Shown here in pieces: positions 35,030 to 44,969 of a stretch of 64,000 bases of DNA. A program made the position numbers and the translations under genes. How positions within the stretch are numbered: the stretch's first letter is position 1; every line of letters begins with the position of its first letter. Below the pieces are notes generated by a model. It saw only the letters and a program-made list of their open reading frames with translations, was not told the origin of the DNA and did not search any database. The stretch covers positions 124,001 through 188,000 of the forward strand of contig NKYR01000066.1 of the NCBI GenBank assembly GCA_003184365.1. The letters are read 5' to 3'. Origin of the DNA: Evernia prunastri (Eukaryota; Ascomycota; Lecanoromycetes; Lecanorales; Parmeliaceae).

Positions 35030-35700
35030 AGGCTTACGCGTACCACCGCACTTCCTTTCAGTGCATTTGATCGCCCAGCCCGCCTCAGCCACAGGGCTGT
35101 GGCAATTAGCGTGTGCAGAAAACGTTACAATTCTTGGCGTTGAGAAAATCTTCTCGCGTCGACTGTGGATGTAGCTAAGTCAATATATACAACAGATTAT
35201 TAAAATATTAATATATGCAAATAGATAGTCTTGATGTTGTGATATTAGCATATCAAGAATATCAAAGAATTATATTATATTGATAGAGATATAAAGAATA
35301 TCATAACGTGTAAGATTGTATCTAAAACTCAAATTTCTAAGCATTAATTTTTAAAACTCTTCTATCTCGATCAAAAGTTATCAGTTTCTCACTGCATTTA
35401 TTGGATTAGAGTCGCAATATCGAGAGGATATACGATTAGTGTAGCTTTTCTATACGTATACTGTATTTATTAATCTGACTATACTCACAGTCGAATTTTC
35501 TTAGCGCCAAGAATTGTAACGTTTACTGCACACGCTAAAAGCGCGAGCGCCTCCCAATAACACTCTATATTAGCGTGTGTATAAAACGAATTCTTGGTGT
35601 GGAGAAATTCGCCCACCACATACTCCCATACCTGAATACATTGCTCGTAGTGCTTTGAATCCATGTATCCCGCTTAGCACGTTCTTTGGTGTTTCGAAAT
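35030..35700 (+). repeat. Dispersed repeat, copy split by a nested insertion
   Basis: 35030-35090 and about 35541-35700 together match 23461-23700 (AGGCTTACGCGTAC, CGCCTCAGCC | GCGCGAGCGC, TTAGCGTGTG, CGCCCACCACATA). The match is interrupted by about 450 bp that include the inverted-repeat element listed separately. Confidence 0.65.
35105..35539. mobile_element. AT-rich MITE with about 44-bp terminal inverted repeats
   Basis: The left end begins TTAGCGTGTGCAGAAAACG and continues TTACAATTCTTGGCG. The complement of the right end (about 35497-35538) begins TTAGCGTGTGCAGTAAACG and continues in the same way, with only a few mismatches over 44 bp. The interior is strongly AT-rich and non-coding. 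Ends of the form TA|GCGTG...CACGC|TA would fit a TA target site (Tc1/mariner or Fot1-like), which is inference. Related end sequences occur at 23555, 35574 and 53744. Confidence 0.7.
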
Positions 35701-36590
35701 GCCTCCCAATCGACGCAGCTAGGAGTCCTCGGCCCCTCCACCACCGCCCCCACCGGCTAGACCCAAGCCGAGGCTGAGGCTGCCCGTAAGAGAGCGTCTA
35801 CAGCTGCTTTTCCTGGTGGAGGCGCAGCCTCTCGTGCCCATTATTTCAAAAAACAAGGCGTCTATAGGAGGCGATGGGCACCTCTGGTCCGCCATTGTGG
35901 TCCTACTGGGGGCCTGTTGGGAGTCAAAAATTCAAATAGTGGCTAAACGAGGTATACCGAAGCGTATTGCGGGTTCCTTGACGAGAAATACTGCGCTGTC
36001 GACGACGGTGATGACTGGTATTCTGATGGTGGGACGATCCTGGCCGTCAAACTCAGTTTCGGTGGTTATGTAGATGCAATCAGGATGCAAGTTGGCGTTG
36101 CGGGTAACTCGATCCCAAGCATTAAGCATGAGTATTGCGAATCCCGATTAGGAAGAGAACCTCGTTAGAATCAAATGGCCGAAAGAGGAGTTTACGGCTT
36201 ACATCACTGCCAAAGACGGCAATGATGACGGTGATGCACTTGTCAAAGCGCTCAATGCCGGTTTGGCTGGCCGCAAAGCCTGGACGGCAGGCGGTGGGGT
36301 CTGTAGAGATACTACCGCGCTGCTGCCCGAAGGAAAGGAAGATTTCAATGTTGGGGCTGTCGCAAGACTACCAGGGAGTGTTGCCGAGAGAGCTATGACC
36401 CGAATCTCTTCGTTGTGGCTGAGCAAGCCGATTGGAAGAGTGTTGGTGTCAGTCTTGTAAGAATCAGTAGCGAGGGAGAACATAATGTGAGCAGCAAGCC
36501 GGCGGAGTATGCGGCAGAGATGCTAACGTGGGTGGATCAAGGCTTTTGCACTTGGGCGGAGGGAAGGGTTTGGAGCAGATGAGCGAGTAA
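35701..36590 (+). pseudogene. Decayed coding region, family unknown
   Basis: The plus strand keeps protein-like stretches in shifting frames: AARKRASTAAFPGGG, FLDEKYCAVDDGDDWYSDGG then TILAVKLSFGGYVDAI, KWPKEEFTAYITAKDGNDDG then DALVKALNAGLAGRKAWTAG, and finally YDPNLFVVAEQADWKSVGVS to VDQGFCTWAEGRVWSR and a stop near 36583. Several stops and frame changes lie between. I do not recognise the family. It could be an exon-rich gene with unresolved introns, but the density of frame changes favours a pseudogene. Confidence 0.45.
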
Positions 36591-36940
36591 GGTAGTCAAA
36601 TTTGACACACTAGTATAGTCTTAGCATGGCTTCACTGCCCGTTAACCGCTGTCTCCTCCACAGCTTATACAGTCATTGAGCAATGGTTACATGGCATGCA
36701 AAAGTCTCCATTTACAAGAGACCACTGCAACCACAACAACTCTCACTGTCGCCACCGAATCCTTAGAACCGCGTTCGTTTAGCACATTCTTATTTCCAAT
36801 TGCAAATTAATTCCGCCTAGTGCGTGGCCATTGATCGTTGGATTCTCGTCGACACTTAAATAACGCTCCGTATCAATTCGACAACACAATCCCCCGCTAA
36901 CCCCTCTTCTAGAGTCCTTACTTCTCACCAATCTTCCAAA
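36591..36940. other. Intergenic, upstream of the orphan module copy B0
   Basis: No gene is seen. It should hold the promoter of the following small gene, whose start has the A-rich context AAAATG. Confidence 0.35.
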
Positions 36941-37228
36941 ATGCCGTTCTCTCCTCAATCCTCTCTGCCCAAAGAACCTCCACCAGATTACCGAGACCAA
37001 TACAACAACAGCGACCACCCCCATCAGAACCATCACCTACCAGTAACCACATGCCACCTTACCACAACCACCCAGCCCCCTCCCCCCCCTCACCGCAACG
37101 CCAACGCACACCACCAGAGAGACGGTCCGGGAGAGGATGCGAGGGATCCGGGATGGTTCACGGGGGAGTTTTTGAGGAATGGTATGGAGGAGGCGGTTTC
37201 TTTGATTGATTTGCGAAGGCTTAAGTGA
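36941..37228 (+). CDS. Small orphan protein, module copy B0
   Basis: A 95-residue frame starting at an ATG with good context. The N-terminal half is rich in Pro, His, Asn and Gln. The C-terminal half reads RDGPGEDARDPGWFTGEFLR and EEAVSLIDLRRLK. The DGPGE(D/H)A(R/K)D segment is shared with the A1 and B1 proteins (DGPGEHAKDVG), so it belongs to the same small family. An intron (GTAACC to CCCAG, near 37043-37077) may remove the low-complexity middle. No known domain, signal peptide or membrane segment is visible. Confidence 0.5.
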   Translation: MPFSPQSSLPKEPPPDYRDQYNNSDHPHQNHHLPVTTCHLTTTTQPPPPPHRNANAHHQRDGPGEDARDPGWFTGEFLRNGMEEAVSLIDLRRLK

Positions 37229-37808
37229 AGGGTTAGGAGTGGACAGTGAGGGGACTGTGGGGGACGGACCTAGGGGAGGATTTGGATGTGGTAGGTACGG
37301 GATCTTGCAAGCCGATCCGTGATCACTTTGCGTATAGAGTAGTTGTAAATCGTCCCATGCTGTCTCCATTACTAGAAAGCTTTATAATTAGTTTTTGAAG
37401 TGACCACCAAGTAATTGTTTCCATTGCGCCCGCATCACGGTACCTCATTCCCCATCTGACCCCTTAGCATCAGCCGCGTTCTCGTGTTCATTTAATGTGT
37501 TATCACAAACCTCCTTGTCCGTAAGTCCATCTAGCTCCAATCGGTCGCTTCTCAAAAGTGTTAATACCCAGCGCTAGGAAAATTTGGGCGTTTAACACTC
37601 ATCACTTCTCGCCAAGTCAATGTGTTATAGGCGTATGTGTTCCACTGCCCCTCTTCTCTGACTGCTTATATACCTTCTCCCTTCTTTCACTATCTTCCAA
37701 CATCTCAGTATTCTCATTATTGTCTTCTTCAAACTCCATTATCCTCATTGCTGCCAAGGACACCCCCTCGACCAACCAACATTGATTCGTCATCTGTCCC
37801 AATAGAAC

Positions 37809-38235
37809 ATGTCTGAATATTTCCGGACGCCCGAAGATGGGATGAAGAACAGTGTATGAGCACCCAAAAATTCAGCCAAGTATAATGCTGACGAATTGAA
37901 AGCCACAAAAGATCTGTCTTTGGTCTCGCGGTGATATCGCCTTCGACAAAACAGATCGCGATTCCAGTGGCCAGCTCACTCGCAAGAAGCTCTGGATATG
38001 GGAGACGGAACGCGTTCCACCCTCCAATCAGCCGACATGGCGCCGGGAGTCTCGCGGCGGCATCATGCACTCTGTGAAAGATGGGCCGGGAGAGGACGCA
38101 AAAGATCTAGGTTAGCGGTGGGAATGAAACCTGAGACCAAAGCTACCACTTGAGGAGGGAGAATCTTTGATAGATATGTCAGTGGACGAGGGGGGGCCTT
38201 CAGTGCGCGAGGAAGAGCCTTTGATAGAGTTATGA
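37809..38235 (+). pseudogene. Small orphan protein, module copy B1, with two in-frame stops
   Basis: Paralogue of the 31429-31846 gene, with the same gene structure: a 15-codon first exon (37809-37853, MSEYFRTPEDGMKNS), a 49-bp GTATGA...AAAG intron (37854-37902) and a second exon from 37903. It matches A1 through RGDIAFDKTDRDSSG, RKKLWIWETERVPP and KDGPGEDAKDLG. It then meets TAG at 38113 and TGA at 38125. After these the original frame is open again to the conserved end at 38235 and is almost identical to A1. It may still give an 85-residue truncated protein. Confidence 0.6.
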
Positions 38236-38954
38236 TCGAGGGAAAGACCACACCTCGCGTGCATCGGCGGGGGGTTCAAGACGCTCATGGTGGACTGTTG
38301 AGCTGAACAATAGTAGTTCGCGGAAATATGACCTCTTATCAATGGTCGAGCTATAGATTGAATAATAATATTGAATATAGAGAATTTAAAGATTAGTAGT
38401 ATTATCTATGATCATCTAAGAAGAAGTACTGTAGCTCGCGAAACTATGTGGTGTAAAAAGCCTTCGCAAGCGAGCACAAGTGGGCGACCCAGTATGCTGA
38501 ACAGATAAGAAAGTGGAAACTCAGTCGGCTGTTCTAGGATTGATGTTACCTAAGGAGTTAGACAAATTTAGTGGCCCGCGTGAGTCACAGGGTGATGAAG
38601 ATGAGTGGACAGAGGGTCTTGAGGTTATCTTCTTGGTCGCGCCAACATACACCTCGTTCGGAACCAAAGACCCGCTGCGAGAGATGGAATTGGCCATACC
38701 ATCCACTGACGCGCATAGTCTCACTGTTGCGTGGAAGATGGTGCCTAAGCGACAACTATCTCTCGCATGCCTTCAAATCAGTAATTTAATAAGATTAATC
38801 AGTGATTTGAAGAGTAGGCACTAAACGGGGCTCAAGGACAGTACATATAGTTAGAGGGATCTCCTTGGCAGGGTTACATTCATTCTTTTGAATCAGTTGC
38901 TAAAACCAGTCCAGCGAGCACTCCTCCTACAAATATCAGCGGACGTAAGAATCG
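38236..38954. other. Intergenic region with one unrecognised frame
   Basis: A plus-strand frame at 38513-38824 (103 residues, METQSAVLGLMLPKELDKFS...) has no recognisable family. The sequence at 38350-38400 is AT-rich. Nothing else is supported. Confidence 0.3.
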
Positions 38955-39260
38955 AGGAACTCTTAGCCCTTGAGAACAGCCTTCCAGCCATCCGACTCCG
39001 GGTCGCTGCTAAGGTCACATTTATGCGGCGCACCCTCGACCAGCGCCAGATTAGCTGTAACTCCCTGGTCGATGAGTGCGCTAGATGTCCCCTTCGATTG
39101 TTGCCACGGAATCAAATCGTCTTTCGTGCCGTGAATGAAGAATGTCAGCGTCCGGTAATTGCCACGCACGATCTGGGCCAGCGGACTGACAGGAACGATT
39201 TCGTCCAGAAGCCAGTGCTGCAGAACTTGCGGAGAAGGCGGGCATGGATGAAGATCGAAT
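38955..39260 (-). pseudogene. Alpha/beta hydrolase remnant (C-terminal part)
   Basis: The minus strand reads PSPQVLQHWLLDEIVPVSPL then AQIVRGNYRTLTFFIHGTKD, DLIPWQQSKGTSSALIDQGV and LALVEGAPHKCDL. This is the C-terminal part of an alpha/beta-hydrolase-fold esterase, with the acid residue (HGTKDD) and the catalytic His (EGAPHKCDL). No upstream part with the nucleophile GxSxG is seen, so it is truncated. It lies close to the methyltransferase remnant. Confidence 0.65.
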
Positions 39261-39453
39261 TACGCGAGTGCTAAGACTGTTGGCGACGCACCGTATCTTT
39301 GAGGCAGTCGACGGTGAAACAGGTAGGTTCCGGCATACGGCGAACTCTGCGCTGTTGGGGAGGGATGACGGACGGAATGCAGTGGCGGATATGCAGTAGG
39401 TATAACCCCATACAGATCCTTAAATCCGCATAACAAAATCTTTTATCCAATTA

Positions 39454-40250
39454 TTGAATGAGCGACGTTCCATTAGAATGGACGACTTGTTCAAAGCTGC
39501 GTCCGAGACATCCACCCTAATTGCACGCTCACCTCATACCTCGGATGCACAGCACTGTGCCTTTTTGGCCCCGATTTGGCCTTTGTATCTTTATTATGAG
39601 CCAAACCCACAAAAGGCCGCGAGGTTTGCACAGGCTATGAGCAGCTGGTCTTAATGTGAGTCGTATTAGTATTAGGGTTTGTTCCTATTCAATTCCCTTT
39701 TCGTCCACCAAATCGTCTTGATTTGAAAGGCTAGAGTCTGATTCTTCAAACCCAGCGGATCGCGAAGTTATCCAACTCCGAGATGCCTTTCATTGGGAGT
39801 TGTTGAAGAATGGGACAGTGGTGACATTGGCGGTGGGAATGGCCATGTATCAGTTACGCTCGCACATGTTGCCTTTTCCCCATCTCTCAACGGAGATAGA
39901 CGCTGTACTGACTCCACATAGCAATTCCCCTCCTTGAGGTTCATCGTGCAAGACATCTCCAACCACATGCTGACTCCAGCCCAAAGCACAGCCATTCAGA
40001 GTCTCGGAAACCGATTGACCTTCCAACAGCACGACTTCTTCAAACCCCAGCCGGAACAAAACGCCAACGTCTTCCTCTTACGACAGTGCTTGCACAACTA
40101 CAACGATGGTGACTGTATGAAGATTCTGCGAGGCGTGATTCTCGCCCTGGAGCGGTGCGATCCAGGGACGCCGCTTCTCATCAACGAAATCATTCTGCCC
40201 GAGAGTTTCATACCCTTCTCAAGGAAGCCGATCCGCGCTTCGAGGTGAGC
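39454..40250 (+). pseudogene. O-methyltransferase remnant (COMT-like, SAM-dependent)
   Basis: Pieces in order but in different frames: YYEPNPQKAARFAQAMSS (about 39590-39650), then after a gap FHWELLKNGTVV, a shift, DIGGGNGHVSVTLAHVAF (the SAM-binding motif I), an unmatched stretch, RFIVQDIS (39934 onward), RLTFQQHDFFKPQPEQNANV, FLLRQCLHNYNDGDCMKILR and LLINEIILPES. These match the methyltransferase domain of plant/fungal O-methyltransferases used in polyketide pathways. The N-terminal dimerisation domain and the C terminus are missing, and frame breaks are present, so it is not functional. Confidence 0.7.
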
Positions 40251-40855
40251 TTCTCTCCGCTACTAGCTAGATACATCCCTTTTGTATAGATTCCCCAGCC
40301 GCTGATCGGAAATCCTTTCCAACCATGACAAATACGATGGGATTGGGTTTGCTTGAAGTTCACTTCAACACAACATGAAGGTCTTTCAATTTGACTTGAC
40401 CCTGGCTTTACTCAGAAGACTTATCGCACTGGATATAAATCTTGTTATTCACGAAAATGCTTGATGGAATACTCCGTAAAGTAAGTTGTGCCGCGTGCGA
40501 GAGTTGATTGATTGATTGATTGATTGATTCATACTACCCTGAAGTCTTGCCTGATTGGCCGACTATGCGAGATGTGCTATCTATCAAATAATCTACCTAA
40601 TTTTCTGAACCATTGAAAGAGGCTACCCTACGGTCGCCGGACCCCTTTCGTAAAGAACCATGTCCTGCTTTTTGACCCGAAACCCTTGGTGTTTTCTATA
40701 TATTGTAGATTCCATATGGTGTGGGACCCCTCTAAGCCCGGGGGTCCCAAAGAACAGTATCCCAATTCCAACTCTTTTCCATTCCAGCCCACTTGGCGAG
40801 ATTGCTCTGACGACTGCTAAGGGTCACTACTTCTCAGTGTAGTTGTAACGGGGTC
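40251..40855. other. Intergenic region with a TTGA microsatellite
   Basis: Contains six TTGA units at about 40504-40529 and no supported gene. Confidence 0.4.
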
Positions 40856-40942
40856 TGTCATGGTGTGGATCTCAGTCTAGTCAGGTTAATCTATGCGATA
40901 GCCGACGATCTAGGCGACAGCCCCTTAAGGGCTGCTCGCATC
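40856..40942 (+). mobile_element. Family A LTR, 5' fragment ending at an N
   Basis: The first 87 bp of the 185-bp family A LTR (TGTCATGGTGTGGATCTCAG...), ending at the single N at 40943, which joins it to a piece of family C. The fragment end is therefore probably an assembly break. Confidence 0.85.
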
Positions 40943-40943
40943 N

Positions 40944-41274
40944 AAAGGACCCTCAGACAGGAGAAAGAGGATGCCTCATGTACAAATTCAAATGGACAGG
41001 CCATCAGAGCGATGTACCTAAATGGGAACCGTACTGGCACGCTGCAGGGTGCCCAGACTTGGTAGCGGATTTTCATCACACGCAACCTAACAAGGCAGGC
41101 CCTCATCACTCTTTTCAGACCCCAGAGGACTGGGAACCATTAGTGGCCATACTATGCTGTTGAGGGACGTCCTCCATCAATGGACCTTCACGGCATCAGC
41201 ATCTCCACTATATCCTAACTCCACTCTGCAATTTTTATACCATGCGGGCATGGCGATTCTTGAGAGGGGGGTAG
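40944..41274 (+). mobile_element. Family C Ty3/gypsy element, chromodomain end of pol and 3' region
   Basis: From 40978 the frame reads MYKFKWTGHQSDVPKWEPYW and DLVADFHHTQPNKAGPHH, a chromodomain-type sequence found at the C terminus of chromoviral pol proteins, ending at 41163. A purine-rich tract (GAGAGGGGGGTAG) lies just before the LTR at 41275. The rest of pol is missing at the N. Confidence 0.75.
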
Positions 41275-41457
41275 TGTCACGGTCTCAGCCTTAGCGTTGC
41301 TCCAAGCTTCTCCGCGAACGGCGCTAGACTCAACTAGGCCTAGCGCACCCACACATTTGTACTTAGAACAGCATTCCTTCTACATAGAACATCATAGTAG
41401 AATTCCATTCAAACCTGATTCATAGTATCATTACGATCCAATATCAAGTCCCTGACA
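41275..41457 (+). mobile_element. Family C LTR (183 bp)
   Basis: Starts TGTCACGGTCTCAGCC and ends AAGTCCCTGACA. The ends resemble those of families A and B (TGTCA(C/T)GG ... CCCTGACA), but the middle is different. Confidence 0.75.
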
Positions 41458-41770
41458 TTAGATACTATTACTTTAACGACGAATAACAAAAAATCTATCG
41501 CTGACTCGAGCTCGCGATGTAAGATTATTATTTTATATAGTAGATTTTTGACTATGTTTCTCGCGCGAATCAGCTTATCTAACGAAAGTCTCGTCTATAT
41601 TAAATTATTATCGAATTCGATTTCAAAAAAGTCGAAAATAATATCGAAAATGCTTTTGATATAATTTATTATGAGATTCAATTCGACGTATAAACGATCA
41701 AAATCGCGATCGTAGATTTATACGTCTATATGAGATGAAAGAATAGCGAAAAAGTCGTTTAGATAATAAA
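41458..41770. other. AT-rich non-coding stretch between LTRs
   Basis: Strongly AT-rich with no open frame, possibly mutated (RIP-like) transposon sequence into which the family A LTR at 41771 was inserted or joined. Confidence 0.4.
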
Positions 41771-41955
41771 TGTCATGGTGTGGATCTCAGTCTAGTCAGG
41801 TTAATCTATGCGATAGCCGACGATCTAGGCGACAGCCCCTTAAGGGCTGCTCGCATCCCCCGTTCTTTCTTGTTTCCTCATCTTTCGTCTTGGCCTTTAC
41901 CTTAGTCCTAGCCATAGAGAATGAGATTCCTCTTATCAAGCCTCGTTCCCTGACA
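41771..41955 (+). mobile_element. Family A LTR (185 bp), complete
   Basis: TGTCATGGTGTGG ... AGCCTCGTTCCCTGACA, followed by internal sequence beginning TTACGAAAGATCGAACAACC, so this is a 5' LTR. Other complete copies are at 43769-43953, 44548-44732, 45571-45755 and, reversed, 54637-54821. Confidence 0.9.
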
Positions 41956-43357
41956 TTACGAAAGATCGAACAACCGGTTTAACGCTTCTACGCGTAGAAA
42001 ACCAAATCTCGAAGATGCTGAAATCCTTTCAGGTCTCGACGCTGGTATCCTTCCTCCAGGTCTTGACGCTGGAATTCTTCAGGTCTTGAACACCTAGTCC
42101 CGTCAACGATTCGATCTCTTTGTTGAGCAGTTCGTCTCGCAACCTTGTCATTACGAAAGATCGAACAACCGGTTTAACGCTTCTACGCGTAGAAAACCAA
42201 ACCTCGCAAGATGCTGGAATCCTTTCAGGTCTCGACGCTGGTATCCTTTCTCCAGGTCTTGATGCTGGAATCCTTCAGGTCTTGAAAACCCAGTCCCGCC
42301 AACGATTCGATCTCTTTATTGAGCATTTCGTGTCTCACCTTCCGTGCCTCGCCTTCCGCGCCTCGCCTTCCGCGTCTCTCGTCCAGCACGACAGTAAACT
42401 GCATCCGTGTCTCGCCTTCCGTGTCTCGCCTTCCGCGCCTCGCCTTCCGCGTCTCTCGTCCAGCACGACAATAAACTGCATCCGTGCCTCGCTTTCCGTG
42501 TCTCGCCTTCCGTGCCTTCGCTCCGACCGCTCGCCTGATCCAGTTCGACTATCGTACGTTGCAGCAGCAGCTGAACTACGTAATCCCGCTTCAGATCTCG
42601 CCAAGTCTTCCTATCTCGCCCGCCTCGTCTGGGCCAAATGCCAGCCCTCGTCAAGTCCAGCCTCATTCTCCCGTACCTCGTCCTTTGCTCCTCCGTCTCC
42701 TCCCCGGAAATCACGTCAAATTTTTTCGTCCCTCGCGTCCGTTCGGTCCTACACTATCGGGCTTCAAGAAGGGGAGGGGGCTTTCTTTTTTGTGGCTGGG
42801 GACCAGCCACCTAAAAGGGGGGGTACTATGGGGAGTGAGGAGAGTAGCATACCTCCTCCTATACCGAAGGGAATGTCGGTATCCATGCTGCGATGAGTAT
42901 GGTCCCATAGGCATATGCGGTAGCATGCTAGTATGTCGGTATCTATACTACGAAGAGTGTAGCCTACATACGTACATGCGGTAGCCGCAAAGGATACTCG
43001 TCGGCCATTTGACCAAGACCCTAGATACGTATGTATCTATGGTCTGTGAAAGGGTCGAACCTGACAAGAAATTTTTTTTGGATTTCTTTCTTCTAGCCTT
43101 CGCCTTCGCCTTCGCCTTCGCCTTCGCCTTCGCCTTCGTCTCCGGTCTCGCCTCGCGTTCGTCCTTCGTCTAATCCTCCTCTCGCCCGCCTAATCTTCGC
43201 CTGTGTCTCGTCCAGTTTTCGCCTTTCTCGCCTCGCTTGCTCGCCGCGCTTAGTCTTCGCCTCCGCCCTCGCCTTGTCTCCGCCTTCGTCTTTACCTTCG
43301 CCTTGTCTACATCCTTTGTCTGCTTCGCAGGAGCTCAGCCTTTGAAGGGGGAGCTAC
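41956..43357 (+). mobile_element. Family A internal sequence (non-coding pieces)
   Basis: The internal start, from TTACGAAAGATCGAACAACC, is repeated at about 42150, giving a local direct duplication of about 80 bp. There is no gag or pol. The 3' part carries a CCTTCG hexamer run (about 43097-43138) and ends with the polypurine tract GAAGGGGGAGCTAC before the next LTR. The element is non-autonomous, or its coding region has been lost in the assembly. Confidence 0.7.
42326..42540 (+). repeat. Minisatellite within the family A internal region
   Basis: Direct repeats built from units such as TCGCCTTCCGCGTCTC and a longer unit of about 70 bp that includes GTCCAGCACGACARTAAACT, present twice in full and several times in part. 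Confidence 0.75.
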
Positions 43358-43468
43358 TGTCATGGTGTGGATCTCAGTCTAGCCAGGTTAATCTATGCGA
43401 TAGCCGACGATCTAGGCGACAGCCCCTTAAGGGCTGCTCGCATCCCCCGTTCTTTCTTGTTTCCTCAT
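43358..43468 (+). mobile_element. Family A LTR, truncated at an N
   Basis: The first 111 bp of the family A LTR, preceded by the polypurine tract, so a 3' LTR. It is cut by the N at 43469. Confidence 0.85.
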
Positions 43469-43469
43469 N

Positions 43470-43768
43470 TTTTTTTTTGGATTTCTTTCTTCTAGCCTTC
43501 GCCTTCGCCTTCGCCTTCGCCTTCGCCTTCGCCTTCGCCTTCGCCTTCGTCTCCGGTCTCGCCTCGCGTTCGTCCTTCGTCTAATCCTCCTCTCGCCCGC
43601 CTAATCTTCGCCTGTGTCTCGTCCAGTTTTCGCCTTTCTCGCCTCGCTTGCTCGCCGCGCTTAGTCTTCGCCTCCGCCCTCGCCTTGTCTCCGCCTTCGT
43701 CTTTACCTTCGCCTTGTCTACATCCTTTGTCTGCTTCGCAGGAGCTCAGCCTTTGAAGGGGGAGCTAC
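43470..43768 (+). mobile_element. Family A internal 3' region, second copy
   Basis: Repeats 43073-43357 almost exactly, including the CCTTCG hexamer run (here longer) and the polypurine tract. Confidence 0.8.
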
Positions 43769-43953
43769 TGTCATGGTGTGGATCTCAGTCTAGTCAGGTT
43801 AATCTATGCGATAGCCGACGATCTAGGCGACAGCCCCTTAAGGGCTGCTCGCATCCCCCGTTCTTTCTTGTTTCCTGATCTTTCGTCTTGGCCTTTACCT
43901 TAGTCCTAGCCATAGAGAATGAGATTCCTCTTATCAAGCCTCGTTCCCTGACA
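43769..43953 (+). mobile_element. Family A LTR (185 bp), followed by internal sequence
   Basis: A complete LTR with the polypurine tract on its left and the internal start TTACGAAAGATCG on its right. It is thus flanked by internal sequence on both sides, as in a tandem LTR-int-LTR array or a join of two copies. Confidence 0.85.
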
Positions 43954-43983
43954 TTACGAAAGATCGAACAACCGGTTTAACGN

Positions 43984-44547
43984 TTTCTTTTTTGTGGCTG
44001 GGGACCAGCCACCTAAAAGGGGGGATACTATGGGGAGTGAGGAGAGTAGCATACCTCCTCCTATACCGAAGGGCATGTCGGTATCCATGCTGCGATGAGT
44101 ATGGTCCCATAGGCATATGCGGTAGCATGCTAGTATGTCGGTATCTATACTACGAAGAGTGTAGCCTACATACGTACATGTGGTAGCCGCAAAGGATACT
44201 CGTCGGCCATTTGACCAAGACCCTAGATACGTATGTATCTATGGTCTGTGAAAGGGTCGAACCTGACAAGAAATTTTTTTTGGATTTCTTTCTTCTAGCC
44301 TTCGCCTTCGCCTTCGCCTTCGCCTTCGTCTCCGGTCTCGCCTCGCGTTCGTCCTTCGTCTAATCCTCCTCTCGCCCGCCTAATCTTCGCCTGTGTCTCG
44401 TCCAGTTTTCGCCTTTCTCGCCTCGCTTGCTCGCCGCGCTTAGTCTTCGCCTCCGCCCTCGCCTTGTCTCCGCCTTCGTCTTTACCTTCGCCTTGTCTAC
44501 ATCCTTTGTCTGCTTCGCAGGAGCTCAGCCTTTGAAGGGGGAGCTAC
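43984..44547 (+). mobile_element. Family A internal sequence, third copy
   Basis: After the N at 43983 this repeats 42783-43357, with a shorter CCTTCG run (about 44298-44327), and ends in the polypurine tract. Confidence 0.8.
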
Positions 44548-44732
44548 TGTCATGGTGTGGATCTCAGTCTAGCCAGGTTAATCTATGCGATAGCCGACGA
44601 TCTAGGCGACAGCCCCTTAAGGGCTGCTCGCATCCCCCGTTCTTTCTTGTTTCCTGATCTTTCGTCTTGGCCTTTACCTTAGTCCTAGCCATAGAGAATG
44701 AGATTCCTCTTATCAAGCCTCGTTCCCTGACA
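44548..44732 (+). mobile_element. Family A 3' LTR (185 bp)
   Basis: A complete LTR followed by unrelated AT-rich DNA (GAAGACGATATAATG), so a true 3' boundary of an element. Confidence 0.88.
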
Positions 44733-44969
44733 GAAGACGATATAATGTTTTTTAGCAGCAAGAATATTATTACTAATCGTTTATACAAAAAGCTTGATAA
44801 CAAGTAATTTGAATTCTTTTAGATTGAAAAGCTGGTAAAATCGTCTTAAAGATTATAACTTCCAAAGATCATAAAGATTTATAATATCTTTTACTTTAAG
44901 CTTCTCACTCTCGTCGTTACGAATTTCTTATCTAATCAAAAGAATTTCGAATCGTCGATAGTTATAGTC
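44733..44969. other. AT-rich flank
   Basis: Non-coding AT-rich sequence between a family A 3' LTR and a family D LTR. Confidence 0.4.

Noticed and set aside
42120..42896. 258-codon frame and its minus-strand counterparts in the family A interior
   Set aside because: They are produced by the minisatellite and LTR-internal sequence, and repeated pieces appear in other copies with different frames.
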